Assembly: GCA_043101845.1 (NCBI GenBank)
Contig: JBICHN010000011.1
Coordinates: forward strand, 248,001 to 312,000
Direction: 5' to 3'
Source of the DNA: JBICHN01 sp043101845
GTDB lineage: Bacteria > Planctomycetota > Phycisphaerae > Phycisphaerales > UBA5793
Length of the DNA: 64,000 nucleotides
The translations under genes and the position numbers were made by a program. Under the pieces are notes generated by a model that did no database searches, was not told where the DNA came from, and saw only the letters and a program-made list of their open reading frames with translations. This document shows positions 25,719 to 33,712 of this stretch, piece by piece (position 1 is the first letter of the stretch; each line of letters opens with the position of its first letter).

Positions 25719-26807
25719 ATGGCCCGCGAAGAACTGCACCCTGGTCTCGTCCGACGGCTCGACGACATGCTCTCGCGCCTCGCCGAGATTGACACGGCGC
25801 TCCGCGATCCGGACACGCTCGCCAACCACGAGCGGGTCCGTGACCTGAGCGTCCGCCGCGCGGCGCTCGCCCCGCTCTGCGAGAAGTACGAGAAGCTCCG
25901 CCGGCGGGAGCGCGAGGCCGACGAGCTTCGCGCCGAAGTCGCCTCCACGAAGGACGCCGATTACGCCGCGCTCGCCCGCGACGAGATCGAGCGTCTCGAC
26001 GACGAGGCCGCGTCACTCCACGAGTCGATTCTCCGCGAACTCGTGACGAGCGAAGACCGCGCCGTCGGCTCAGTCATCCTCGAAGTCCGCGCGGGCGTGG
26101 GGGGTGACGAAGCGTCGCTCTGGGCGGGCGACCTGCTCGAGATGTACCAGCGCTACGCGGCGTCGCGGAAGTGGACGGTCGACGAGCTCGATTTCTCGCC
26201 GGGTGAAGTGGGGGGAATCCGCGCCGCGATCCTCTCCATCTCAGGCGACGGCGCGTGGCAGCGCCTCGGCTACGAAGGCGGAACGCACCAGGTGAAGCGC
26301 GTCCCCGCCACGGAAGCGCAGGGGCGCATTCACACTTCAACCGCGACCGTCGCCGTGCTCCCCGAACCAAAGGCCGTCGACATCGACCTCAAGCCCGACG
26401 AGGTCGAGACGCATGTCACGACCGCGCAGGGACCGGGCGGGCAGAATGTAAACAAGGTCGCCACCGCGGTGCATTTGCTCCACCGGCCCACCGGCATCGA
26501 GGTGCGCATGCAGGAATCGAAGAGCCAGCATCAGAACCGCGAAAAGGCGTGGAAGCTGCTCCGCGCCCGACTCTACGAGCGCACCCGCCGCGAACTCGAG
26601 CGAGAACGCTCTGAACAGCGGGTCGCGATGATCGGATCAGGCGATCGAGCGGAGAAGATCCGAACATACCGGTTCAAAGAGAACCTTGTCGTCGACCATC
26701 GAGTGGGGCGAAGCTTCAATCTGGCCGATACGCTCGCAGGGCGCCTCGATCCGCTCGTCGACGCGTTGATCGAGGAAGACACCGCGAAGCGGCTCGCCGC
26801 GCTCTGA
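25719..26807 (+). CDS. prfA: Peptide chain release factor 1
   Basis: It terminates translation at UAA and UAG. The 362-residue protein has the RF1 stop-codon tripeptide PAT in RVPATEAQGRIHTST. It also has the GGQ catalytic loop (GPGGQNVNKVATAVH) that triggers peptidyl-tRNA hydrolysis, and the KSQHQNREKAW helix. It lies 54 bp after ferredoxin and may be co-transcribed with it. PAT rather than SPF and the lack of a frameshift identify RF1, not RF2. Confidence 0.97.
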   Translation: MAREELHPGLVRRLDDMLSRLAEIDTALRDPDTLANHERVRDLSVRRAALAPLCEKYEKLRRREREADELRAEVASTKDADYAALARDEIERLDDEAASLHESILRELVTSEDRAVGSVILEVRAGVGGDEASLWAGDLLEMYQRYAASRKWTVDELDFSPGEVGGIRAAILSISGDGAWQRLGYEGGTHQVKRVPATEAQGRIHTSTATVAVLPEPKAVDIDLKPDEVETHVTTAQGPGGQNVNKVATAVHLLHRPTGIEVRMQESKSQHQNREKAWKLLRARLYERTRRELERERSEQRVAMIGSGDRAEKIRTYRFKENLVVDHRVGRSFNLADTLAGRLDPLVDALIEEDTAKRLAAL

Positions 26808-26891
26808 TGATCGATCGGCCGATGGACCGAATCTGATGACAGGCGCCGGCGCCGGAGGCCGGCTTCGCCCCGCCTGCCGGAGCACGCGCCG

Positions 26892-27629
26892 ATGTCGATC
26901 GACTGGACCCCCCGCCCTGAATTCCGCTGGCTCATCGTCGCCGCCGTGGCAAAGGAGATCGAACCGCTCGTGCGCGACCGCGCGCCCGTCTCGAACGCCG
27001 GCGGCTGGCCGCGCTTCGAGCTCGACGATTCGATCGGCGCCGTCATCTGCGGCGTCGGTCGCGCGAACGCCGCGGGCGCCGTCGCCACGGCGCTCGCCAC
27101 CGCGTCCAAATCCGACGGCGATCCGTTCGCCCTTGTGCTCAATGTCGGCGTCGCAGGCGCCCTGCCCGGCGGCGGGCTCGCGGTGGGCGATCTCATCGTC
27201 GCGACCGAGTCCGTCTTCTTCGAGGAAGGCCTCGACCTGCCGACCGGCGCCGTCGACATGAACGGCCTCGGCTTCCCCCTCGCCGAGGGCGACTGGATCG
27301 ACGGCAACCGCATCACGCCCGACGCGTCGCTCGTCGACGCGCTCGTCGCGCGCCTGCCCGGCGGCGTGCGCCGGGACGCGATCGCGACCGTCGCCCGCTG
27401 CTCGGGAACCGACCGCGCGGCGCGCGAGGTCGTCAAACAGACCCGCGCCGTGGCCGAAGCGATGGAAGGCGCCGCGTCGTCGCTCATCGCGCGCCGCTTC
27501 GGCGTCCACGCCGCCGAGCTTCGCGTCATCAGCAACACCTGCGGCGACCGCGAACGCCAGTCCTGGGACCTCTCCGCCGCCCTCAAGAAACTCCACGCCA
27601 TCCTTCCGCCGCTCCTTCACCACGAGTAG
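26892..27629 (+). CDS. mqnB: Futalosine hydrolase (menaquinone pathway)
   Basis: This 245-residue nucleosidase belongs to the MTA/SAH-nucleosidase fold. GRANAAGAVATAL, LNVGVAGALPGGGLAVGDLIVA, the catalytic EAMEGAA and RVISNTCGDRE...WDL match the futalosine hydrolase subgroup (the C-terminal SN-x-x-G-[DE]-R and W-D pattern) better than MtnN. It would release hypoxanthine from futalosine in menaquinone synthesis. No other mqn genes are in the window, which makes the exact call a little less certain. Confidence 0.83.
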   Translation: MSIDWTPRPEFRWLIVAAVAKEIEPLVRDRAPVSNAGGWPRFELDDSIGAVICGVGRANAAGAVATALATASKSDGDPFALVLNVGVAGALPGGGLAVGDLIVATESVFFEEGLDLPTGAVDMNGLGFPLAEGDWIDGNRITPDASLVDALVARLPGGVRRDAIATVARCSGTDRAAREVVKQTRAVAEAMEGAASSLIARRFGVHAAELRVISNTCGDRERQSWDLSAALKKLHAILPPLLHHE

Positions 27630-27746
27630 AACTCCTCTCCCTCCAAGGGCGAGGCCGGGTGGGGGTGAAACGCGGACGAAGGCGCGCACGCAGAGCGATC
27701 CGCTCCATCCACGGATGTACCCAAACACTACTAGAGAAGAAGTGGT

Positions 27747-28802
27747 TCAACCCGCGGCGCGGGGAAGACGCGGCTCGGCGGAGGCCGCTCGGCGCGAAGA
27801 AGTCGCGCCGTTTGAGGAACTCGACGAAGACGACGCCCCGCCGCGGCCGCGGTTCTCCTTGAAGAACCGGCTCGGACGGTCATCGCTCAACTGCGCCTGC
27901 AGCTTGCGAAGCGCCTCGTACTCGATCTGCCGCACGCGCTCGCGCGTGAGCCCGATCTGCTCGCCGATCTCCTTGAGCGTGAGCGGCGGCTGCCCGTCGA
28001 GGCCGAACCGCAGACGCAGGACGGTCGCCTCGCGATCGTCGATCGCCTCGAGGAGCTTGCGGATCGTGAGCACCTCATCATCATGCAGGATCGCCTCTTC
28101 CGGCTGATCGGCCCGGCGATCCGCGAAGAGCTCGGCGAAGTTCACCGCCTCGCCGTCGTCGCCGAGCGGCGCCTGGTTCGACGCCTGCATCGCGCGCACG
28201 GCCCGGCGGATGATCGACACCTTCTTGATCGGAAGCTTCATGAGTTCCGCGAGCTCCGAGATGGTCGGCGGGCGGCCGAGCTCCATCTCGAGTTCGTACG
28301 ACGCCTGCTTCCACTTCGCGATGTGCTCGACCATGTACGCGGGAATGTTGATCGGCTGACCCGCGTTGATGAGCGCGCGCTTGATCGCCTGCTTGATCCA
28401 CCACGACGCGTAAGTCGAAAACCGCGCGCCCTGCGCCGGATCGAATCCTTCCACCGCGCGGATGAGTCCGATGTTGCCTTCTTCAATGAGATCCGTGAGG
28501 TGCAGGCCGCGGTTCGTGTAGTTCTTCGCGATCGACACGACGAGCCGCAGGTTGGCGCGCACGAGGCGGTCGCGCGCCTCCGGGCAGTTGTCGTTGATGA
28601 CCTTCCACCCGAGCTGCTTTTCCTCGAGCGGCGAGAGCAGCGGCGTCTCGTTGATCTGCCTGAGGTACAGCTGGAGCTCCGATTGAAGCCCGCTGTCCGC
28701 AGCGCCCTTGCCTTTGGGTTTCGCCAAGAGTTCGATTCCCACCGCGTGCTCGCACGAAACGACACGACGAATTCCAGCCACCCCCCGATAACTTCGGCTC
28801 AT
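27747..28802 (-). CDS. RNA polymerase sigma-70 family factor (group 1/2)
   Basis: The protein has ~351 residues. Region 1.2 (LQLYLRQINETPLLSPLEE), region 2 (LRLVVSIAKNY, DLIEEGNIGLIRAVEGFDP, FSTYASWWIKQAIKRAL), region 3 (GRPPTISELAELMKL) and region 4 (HTH in TLKEIGEQIGLTRERVRQIEYEALRKL) are all present. A Ser-rich C-terminal tail (~25 residues) is unusual. It lacks the long region 1.1 of a primary sigma factor, so it is probably an alternative sigma factor of the RpoD/RpoS class. ATG 28802 has no good ribosome site; a GTG at 28742 is another possible start. Confidence 0.93.
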   Translation of the reverse strand: MSRSYRGVAGIRRVVSCEHAVGIELLAKPKGKGAADSGLQSELQLYLRQINETPLLSPLEEKQLGWKVINDNCPEARDRLVRANLRLVVSIAKNYTNRGLHLTDLIEEGNIGLIRAVEGFDPAQGARFSTYASWWIKQAIKRALINAGQPINIPAYMVEHIAKWKQASYELEMELGRPPTISELAELMKLPIKKVSIIRRAVRAMQASNQAPLGDDGEAVNFAELFADRRADQPEEAILHDDEVLTIRKLLEAIDDREATVLRLRFGLDGQPPLTLKEIGEQIGLTRERVRQIEYEALRKLQAQLSDDRPSRFFKENRGRGGASSSSSSSNGATSSRRAASAEPRLPRAAG

Positions 28803-28955
28803 CCTAGCCGAACAGCGCACGAGCGACCACGGAGAATCTCCCGTGCGCAGACCCCGCGGGAGTATTCGGCGAGGTCCCGATACCGGTTCGACCAATCATC
28901 GAAACACCTTGAGCTTCGCCCGGTTTCCTCGCGATGGGCGGCCGAAACTCGCCGA

Positions 28956-28961
28956 TACAAT
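28956..28961 (+). promoter_or_regulatory. -10-like TACAAT 8 nt before the UVR-motif gene
   Basis: TACAAT is followed by CCTTCGCC and GTG 28970. No ribosome site is visible, and the position argues for the GTG start over the in-frame ATG 28934 upstream. Confidence 0.45.
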
Positions 28962-28969
28962 CCTTCGCC

Positions 28970-29713
28970 GTGAAAGATCGCGATCTCAGCGCGTGGCTTC
29001 GCGAATGGCCGCTCGAGCCCGGCTCGGTCCAGGCGCGGGTTATCCACACGCCCGACGGTCGCGAAGTCCTGCAGATGCGGGTCGATCTCGGCGTGCTTCA
29101 AATGGAGCGCGAAGGGCGACCGGACGGAACGCGCCCGGAAAACCACGAATCCTGGGCCGATTTCTACACCGAAACACTCGCCGCCGATGACTCGGATGAA
29201 GCCGGATTAACCTCCGACGATCTGCGCCGACTGCGCGATGAAGCCGTGCAGTATTCGCACCGCTCGATCGCGCTCTTTTCCCTTGACGAATTCGACGAAG
29301 TCGTCCGCGATGAAGAGCATATTCTGCGCATCCTCGATCTCGCCGCCGCGCACGGCGGCGGCGACGACGAAGCGCTCGCGCTCGAACGCCTCCGTCCGAA
29401 TACGGTCATCATGATCGCCCGCGCCGGCGCCGCGAAGGCGATCACCCGCGGCGACTCGCGCGCCGCGCTCACCGCCATCAACGCCGGTCTCGACGAACTG
29501 CGTCGCGTCTTCCGTGTCTACGGCGTCACCGACGATGAATTCGACGATCTGAGCGAAGCGCGCCTGCTCCTCGTCATGCGCGACGCCCTCACGCCGAAAC
29601 TCCCGGCGAGCCAGCGCCATGAACTCAACGAGCGCCTCCGCGCGGCGATCGCGGCCGACAACTTCGAACTCGCCGCGATTCTTCGCGATGAGCTGCGCCA
29701 GTTGAACGAATAG
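28970..29713 (+). CDS. UVR-motif protein of unknown function
   Basis: This ~247-residue soluble protein begins RDLSAWLREWPLEPGSVQARV. The middle is helical, and the C-terminus (LNERLRAAIAADNFELAAILRDELRQL) matches the UVR (UvrB/UvrC) interaction helix-hairpin. A related helical stretch SHRSIALFSLDEFDEVV occurs mid-protein. It is not UvrB or UvrC, as no helicase or nuclease part is present. UVR hairpins also occur in McsA/ClpC adaptors, so a protein-protein adaptor role is possible. It is divergent from the sigma factor gene. Confidence 0.7.
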   Translation: MKDRDLSAWLREWPLEPGSVQARVIHTPDGREVLQMRVDLGVLQMEREGRPDGTRPENHESWADFYTETLAADDSDEAGLTSDDLRRLRDEAVQYSHRSIALFSLDEFDEVVRDEEHILRILDLAAAHGGGDDEALALERLRPNTVIMIARAGAAKAITRGDSRAALTAINAGLDELRRVFRVYGVTDDEFDDLSEARLLLVMRDALTPKLPASQRHELNERLRAAIAADNFELAAILRDELRQLNE

Positions 29714-29734
29714 CAGGATCGATCAGAAGTGAAC

Positions 29735-30139
29735 TCAGGCGGCCCGGCGACGCGGATACGCCACCGCGATCCGATAGCGGGCCTGGCCGTCCGCGTCGAC
29801 GCCGGCCGGGTCGCAGCGCACGACGGTGCCGATCGCTCCCCGCGTGCGGAACGGCGCGAGACGGATCTCGACGAATTCGCCGATGTGCAGCGCGTGATCG
29901 CTGAGCAGGCCGACGCCGATCGGGCTGATGTCGAGCAGCCGCATCGACCCGCCGAGCAGCGTGTGGAGCGGATTGCAGCAGAGCACCTGCGCCCAGCCGT
30001 CCGTCCGCGCCCGCGGCTCGCGCCGCCGTTCGAAGCGAATGATCTCGGGCGTGCGCGCCTCGTCGCCTTCGTTCTGCACCGCGTCCGCGGCGGCGCCGAC
30101 CGGCGTAGTGGCGAGTTTGAGCATGGTTGACGGCTCCAT
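29735..30139 (-). CDS. PilZ domain protein (probable c-di-GMP receptor)
   Basis: The protein has 134 residues. The PilZ c-di-GMP-binding signature is seen as RRREPRARTDG (RxxxR region) and LDISPIGVGLLSD ([DN]xSxxG), followed by a beta-barrel (VEIRLAPFRTRGAIGTVV). It is a single-domain PilZ protein, so it probably acts by binding a partner. The window also encodes a GGDEF cyclase (5752). ATG 30124 is an alternative start with GGAG ten bases upstream. Confidence 0.82.
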   Translation of the reverse strand: MEPSTMLKLATTPVGAAADAVQNEGDEARTPEIIRFERRREPRARTDGWAQVLCCNPLHTLLGGSMRLLDISPIGVGLLSDHALHIGEFVEIRLAPFRTRGAIGTVVRCDPAGVDADGQARYRIAVAYPRRRAA

Positions 30140-30253
30140 CCACCCCCGCGAAATCGGGGTCCGGGTGTCCTATCGGCCCGTCCGATTTCGAAGTTGAGTC
30201 CGGAGCGTCCGAAAACCCGCGCTTTCAAATGAAACCGCGCGAGTGCGTCGCCG

Positions 30254-30760
30254 TCATTTCAAGGCACGCTTCCCCCGCGCCCGACGCCACTCGTTCACCT
30301 GCTCGAGCGCCTCGGGCTCGTGCCGCAGCACCTTGAGCACCTGCGAGTTCGTCGCCTCGAGTCGAAACGCCGCGTCGGCCACTTCGCCGCGCAGTTCGTA
30401 GATGAGATCGAGCAGCTCTGCGAGCGCCGCCGGGAATTCGTCGTGACGCGGACTCAGGCTGATCTTCCCGTCGCGGATGCGCCGCGCGAGAAACTCCGGC
30501 GGCCGGTACTTGAACAGGCCGAGCGGCTCGCGGTGTTCGATCGCGAGACGCACGCGCAACCGCTTAATCGCGCGGCGGCGATTCACCTCGGCGCTGCGGT
30601 CCTCGCCCGCCTGTGCGCTGATGCCCGTCGGCGTGTGTTCGATGAGGACCTGCGTCTCGACCTTGTTCCGCCGCTGTCCGCCCGGCCCCCGTGAACGCGA
30701 GCGCGACCACTCACATTCCTTGAGCAACTCATCGATCGGCAGCGCAGCCGGGTGCGGCAA
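30254..30760 (-). CDS. GGQ-domain peptide chain release factor-like protein
   Basis: The protein has 168 residues. It holds only the catalytic GGQ domain of class I release factors (SRGPGGQRRNKVET), then a basic C-terminal helix (EWRRARGKRALK). It lacks stop-codon recognition domains, so a rescue role on stalled ribosomes (ArfB/MTRFR-like) is probable. It starts at TTG 30760, supported by GGGAGG eight bases upstream. It lies 26 bp after tsaD on the same strand, so co-transcription is likely. Confidence 0.82.
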   Translation of the reverse strand: MPHPAALPIDELLKECEWSRSRSRGPGGQRRNKVETQVLIEHTPTGISAQAGEDRSAEVNRRRAIKRLRVRLAIEHREPLGLFKYRPPEFLARRIRDGKISLSPRHDEFPAALAELLDLIYELRGEVADAAFRLEATNSQVLKVLRHEPEALEQVNEWRRARGKRALK

Positions 30761-30786
30761 GACGGTTCCCTCCCGCGCGGAACGAA

Positions 30787-31857
30787 TCAGAACGACGCCG
30801 ACGCGGACGCCGTGAGCGACAACTCGTCGAACCGCCCCGCTTTATAGAAATGAAACGCGAGGCCTGCGATCATCGCCGCGTTGTCGAGGCAGTGCGCCAT
30901 GGACGGCAGCCGCAGGTCGAGCCCGCGCTCCGACGCGAACGCCGTGACCTCCGCCCGCAATCGCGAGTTCGCGCTCACCCCGCCACCGACGATAAGCGTG
31001 CGCGGCGCCTCGTCGCGTTCGCTCAACTGTTCGAACGCGCGACGCAGCTTGAGCATGATCGCCCCGACCGCGGCGCGCTGGAACGACGCGCAGAGATCAT
31101 CGATCTCCGCAGCGCTCAGATCCGAATGATCCCGCTCGTAATAGCTCTCTTTGCCACGCTTCTTCGGCGTGCCGCGCACCGTGTACAGGAGCGCCGTCTT
31201 GAGTCCCGAGAATGAGAAATCGAGACTGTCCCGGTCGAGCGTTGAGATCGGAAGTTCGTGCGCCGTTTCGTCGCCGCGCGCGGCGCGCTCGTCGACGATC
31301 GGTCCGCCGGGAAACCCGAGTCCGAGAATCGTCGCCGCCTTGTCGTACGCCTCGCCGATCGCGTCGTCGATCGTTCGCCCGAGCGCATCGATGTCGATCG
31401 GCGAGCGCATGACGAAGAGGTTCGTGTGCCCGCCCGAGACGACGAGCCCGAGCGCCGGAAACTCCGGCGGCTCCGCGTCGAGCGATCCGGAATGAAGATG
31501 CGCGATGACATGATCGACGCCGATGAGCGGTTTGCCCCACGCCCACGCGAGCGTCTTCGCCGCCGCGACGCCGACGAGCAGCGAACCGATGAGCCCGGGC
31601 CGATGACCGACCGCGATCGCGTCGAGATCATCGGGACCGACCTGCGCATCCTTCATGGCGCGATCGATGACCGGCAGAATCCGTTCGATGTGCGCGCGGC
31701 TCGCGATTTCCGGCACGACGCCGCCGTATTCCTCATGCAGCTCCGTCTGCGTGGCGATGATGTTCGAAAGCGTCGCGCGACCATTGCGCACGACCGCCGC
31801 CGCGGTCTCATCGCAGCTCGATTCGACACCAAGAATCGTCACGGGCGGGTCGGACAT
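30787..31857 (-). CDS. tsaD: tRNA N6-adenosine threonylcarbamoyltransferase
   Basis: It makes the t6A37 modification of ANN-decoding tRNAs. The 357-residue ASKHA-fold protein carries GVESSCDETAAAVV at the start, SRAHIERI and HVIAHLHSG (metal-binding histidines), LVVSGGHTNLFVM, and late GGGVSANSRLR and MAHCLDNAAMIAG. The start is set by homology and by TACGAT five bases upstream of ATG 31857. A longer ORF reading into the divergent gene is spurious. It is followed by the GGQ protein gene. Confidence 0.96.
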   Translation of the reverse strand: MSDPPVTILGVESSCDETAAAVVRNGRATLSNIIATQTELHEEYGGVVPEIASRAHIERILPVIDRAMKDAQVGPDDLDAIAVGHRPGLIGSLLVGVAAAKTLAWAWGKPLIGVDHVIAHLHSGSLDAEPPEFPALGLVVSGGHTNLFVMRSPIDIDALGRTIDDAIGEAYDKAATILGLGFPGGPIVDERAARGDETAHELPISTLDRDSLDFSFSGLKTALLYTVRGTPKKRGKESYYERDHSDLSAAEIDDLCASFQRAAVGAIMLKLRRAFEQLSERDEAPRTLIVGGGVSANSRLRAEVTAFASERGLDLRLPSMAHCLDNAAMIAGLAFHFYKAGRFDELSLTASASASF

Positions 31858-31862
31858 GCCGG

Positions 31863-31894
31863 ATCGTACGCCGGCGCCGCGCACGCCGTATGAT
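31863..31894. promoter_or_regulatory. Divergent -10 elements for tsaD and the C25 peptidase
   Basis: On the minus strand TACGAT (31863-31868) lies 5 nt before tsaD ATG. On the plus strand TATGAT (31889-31894) lies 8 nt before ATG 31903. Both genes lack a ribosome site, so both may be leaderless. Confidence 0.45.
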
Positions 31895-31902
31895 CGATGC
31901 GA

Positions 31903-33645
31903 ATGGAACGGACTCCGCTTCGATTCATCCTGACGCCGGTCGTGGCGCTGCTCGCCCTGCTCGCGTTCCCCGCCACGACTTTCGCGGCGGCGCCGGGAGA
32001 CGCCAGGGATGATGGCGACGACGGTCACGGCGCCGCGATCGTGTCGCCCGAGCGACTCTACCTTGTCATTCATGCGCGCGGCCTCGAAGACGCAGCGCAA
32101 GAATGGGCCGATTACCGCGCCACGCGCGGCTGGAACGCCGAAGCGATCGCCGCGACCGACGCCGCCGGACTCCTGCCCCCGCATTGGAACGACGCGCAGC
32201 TCATGCGCGAAGGGCTCCGCCAGTACTTCCGCGACCGCTTCGGCCAGGCGCAGTTGCGCGGCGTGACCGGCGCCGATTTCGCCGTACTCCTCCTCGGCGA
32301 TGTCGAAGCGCCCGACGGCTCGCTCGCCATCGCGACCTGGCCGAAGCCGAACCTCATCGCGAGCCTGCGCAGCGGCGACCCGATGGACGAGCGCATCGTG
32401 GGTGACCACGATTACCAGCGTCTCGATGACGACGACGATCGCCCCGACTTTCTCCTCGGCCGCGTCCCCGCGCGGTCGAACGCCGAGGCGATCGCGCTGC
32501 TCGAGCGCATCCGCCGGTACGAGAACGACACGCCGCGCGGCCCGTGGCGCCGGCGCATGAACTTCATCGCAAGTGAACCCGGTTTCGGATTCGTCGACGG
32601 CGCGATCGAGCGCGCCGTCGAACTTGTCCTCGACACCTACACGCCGGCCGAGTTCGACCTCTCGATGACCTATGCGAGCAGTCGCTCGCCGTACTGCCCG
32701 CCCCCGGCCCGTCTCGCCGCGATCACCGCCGAGCGCTTCACCGAGGGCGCGCTCCTCGTCGCCTATGTCGGTCACGGCCACGCGCGCATGCTCGATCGAC
32801 TCATCTGGAATCGACGCGCATTCGAGATATTCGACTTCGACGCGTTCGACGCGAACACCGTCGACGGCGCCCGCTTTCCCATTCTCTTCCTGCTCGCGTG
32901 TTCGACCGGGGCCTTCGACGATCCGGAGGGCGCGCCCTCGCTCGCCGAACGCCTCCTCTTCCACGACGCCGGTCCCGTCGCGATCATCGCCGGCAGCCGG
33001 CCGACGCATCCCTACGCGAACGGCCTCTACCTCAAGGACCTGCTCGATCACCTCGCGACGGAGCGCCGCCCGACGATCGGCGCCGTCTACCTCGCTGCGA
33101 CGCGCGGCCTCGTCGACCTCGACGACGATGATCGCCTCATGGAATTTCTGAGCGGGCCGATCCTCCGCGCGAACGGCGAATTCGCGACGCCCGCGACCAT
33201 CCGGGCCGCGCACCTGCGCCTCTACAACCTGCTCGGCGACCCGGCGCTCGAGATCGCCTATCCCGCGGAGCGACTCGACGATCTTCGGGTCGAGAGCGGG
33301 CGGCTCATCGGCCACGCGCCGAATTTCACCGAGGGTCGCGCGACGATCTCGATCGAAACGGCGCGACGCGACATGCCCCGCGCCTCGGAGATGGATCCGG
33401 CCTTCGGCCGCGACGATCCCGAACTCGAACGCAAGGCCGCGCTCAACTATCCGCTCGCGAACGACAAGGTGCTCCGCCAGACGGTCGTGCCCGTGGTGAA
33501 CGGCCGCTTTGAAGTGGCGCTCACCGCCGGCGATGGGCTCGGCGATCTCGACGCGACGCCGCGCTGGATCAAGGTGTATCTCACCGGGTCCGACGGCGAC
33601 GCGTTCGGCGCCATTCCGTGGCCCGCCGGGCTCGACACGCCGTAA
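31903..33645 (+). CDS. Secreted C25 (gingipain-like) cysteine peptidase
   Basis: The protein has ~580 residues with a signal peptide (FILTPVVALLALLAFPATTFAAA). The peptidase C25 fold shows ADFAVLLLGDVEAPDG, the Asp-rich DYQRLDDDDDRPDFLLGRVPA, the catalytic His in VAYVGHGHARML and the catalytic Cys in LFLLACSTGAFDD. A C-terminal beta-domain (LYNLLGDPALEIAYP onward) resembles the Ig-like domain that follows the gingipain catalytic core. Exported protease function is inferred from the dyad. The start at ATG 31903 is preferred over 31897, which sits too close to TATGAT. Confidence 0.85.
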   Translation: MERTPLRFILTPVVALLALLAFPATTFAAAPGDARDDGDDGHGAAIVSPERLYLVIHARGLEDAAQEWADYRATRGWNAEAIAATDAAGLLPPHWNDAQLMREGLRQYFRDRFGQAQLRGVTGADFAVLLLGDVEAPDGSLAIATWPKPNLIASLRSGDPMDERIVGDHDYQRLDDDDDRPDFLLGRVPARSNAEAIALLERIRRYENDTPRGPWRRRMNFIASEPGFGFVDGAIERAVELVLDTYTPAEFDLSMTYASSRSPYCPPPARLAAITAERFTEGALLVAYVGHGHARMLDRLIWNRRAFEIFDFDAFDANTVDGARFPILFLLACSTGAFDDPEGAPSLAERLLFHDAGPVAIIAGSRPTHPYANGLYLKDLLDHLATERRPTIGAVYLAATRGLVDLDDDDRLMEFLSGPILRANGEFATPATIRAAHLRLYNLLGDPALEIAYPAERLDDLRVESGRLIGHAPNFTEGRATISIETARRDMPRASEMDPAFGRDDPELERKAALNYPLANDKVLRQTVVPVVNGRFEVALTAGDGLGDLDATPRWIKVYLTGSDGDAFGAIPWPAGLDTP

Positions 33646-33712
33646 GCTGTTCAACCGGAAGCGCGCGGCTCCGATCCCGTCGCCATCCGCTTCGTCGTTC
33701 GTTCGTCCGTTC

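Noticed and set aside
24669..25829. 386-codon minus-strand ORF over the H1-like gene
   Set aside because: It is a complement of the AAGAAGG repeat, giving Ser/Pro/Cys-rich low complexity. The plus frame has ribosome site, terminator and family likeness.
26337..26531. Programmed frameshift (prfB type) in the release factor
   Set aside because: The frame is continuous and the PAT motif marks RF1, which needs no frameshift.
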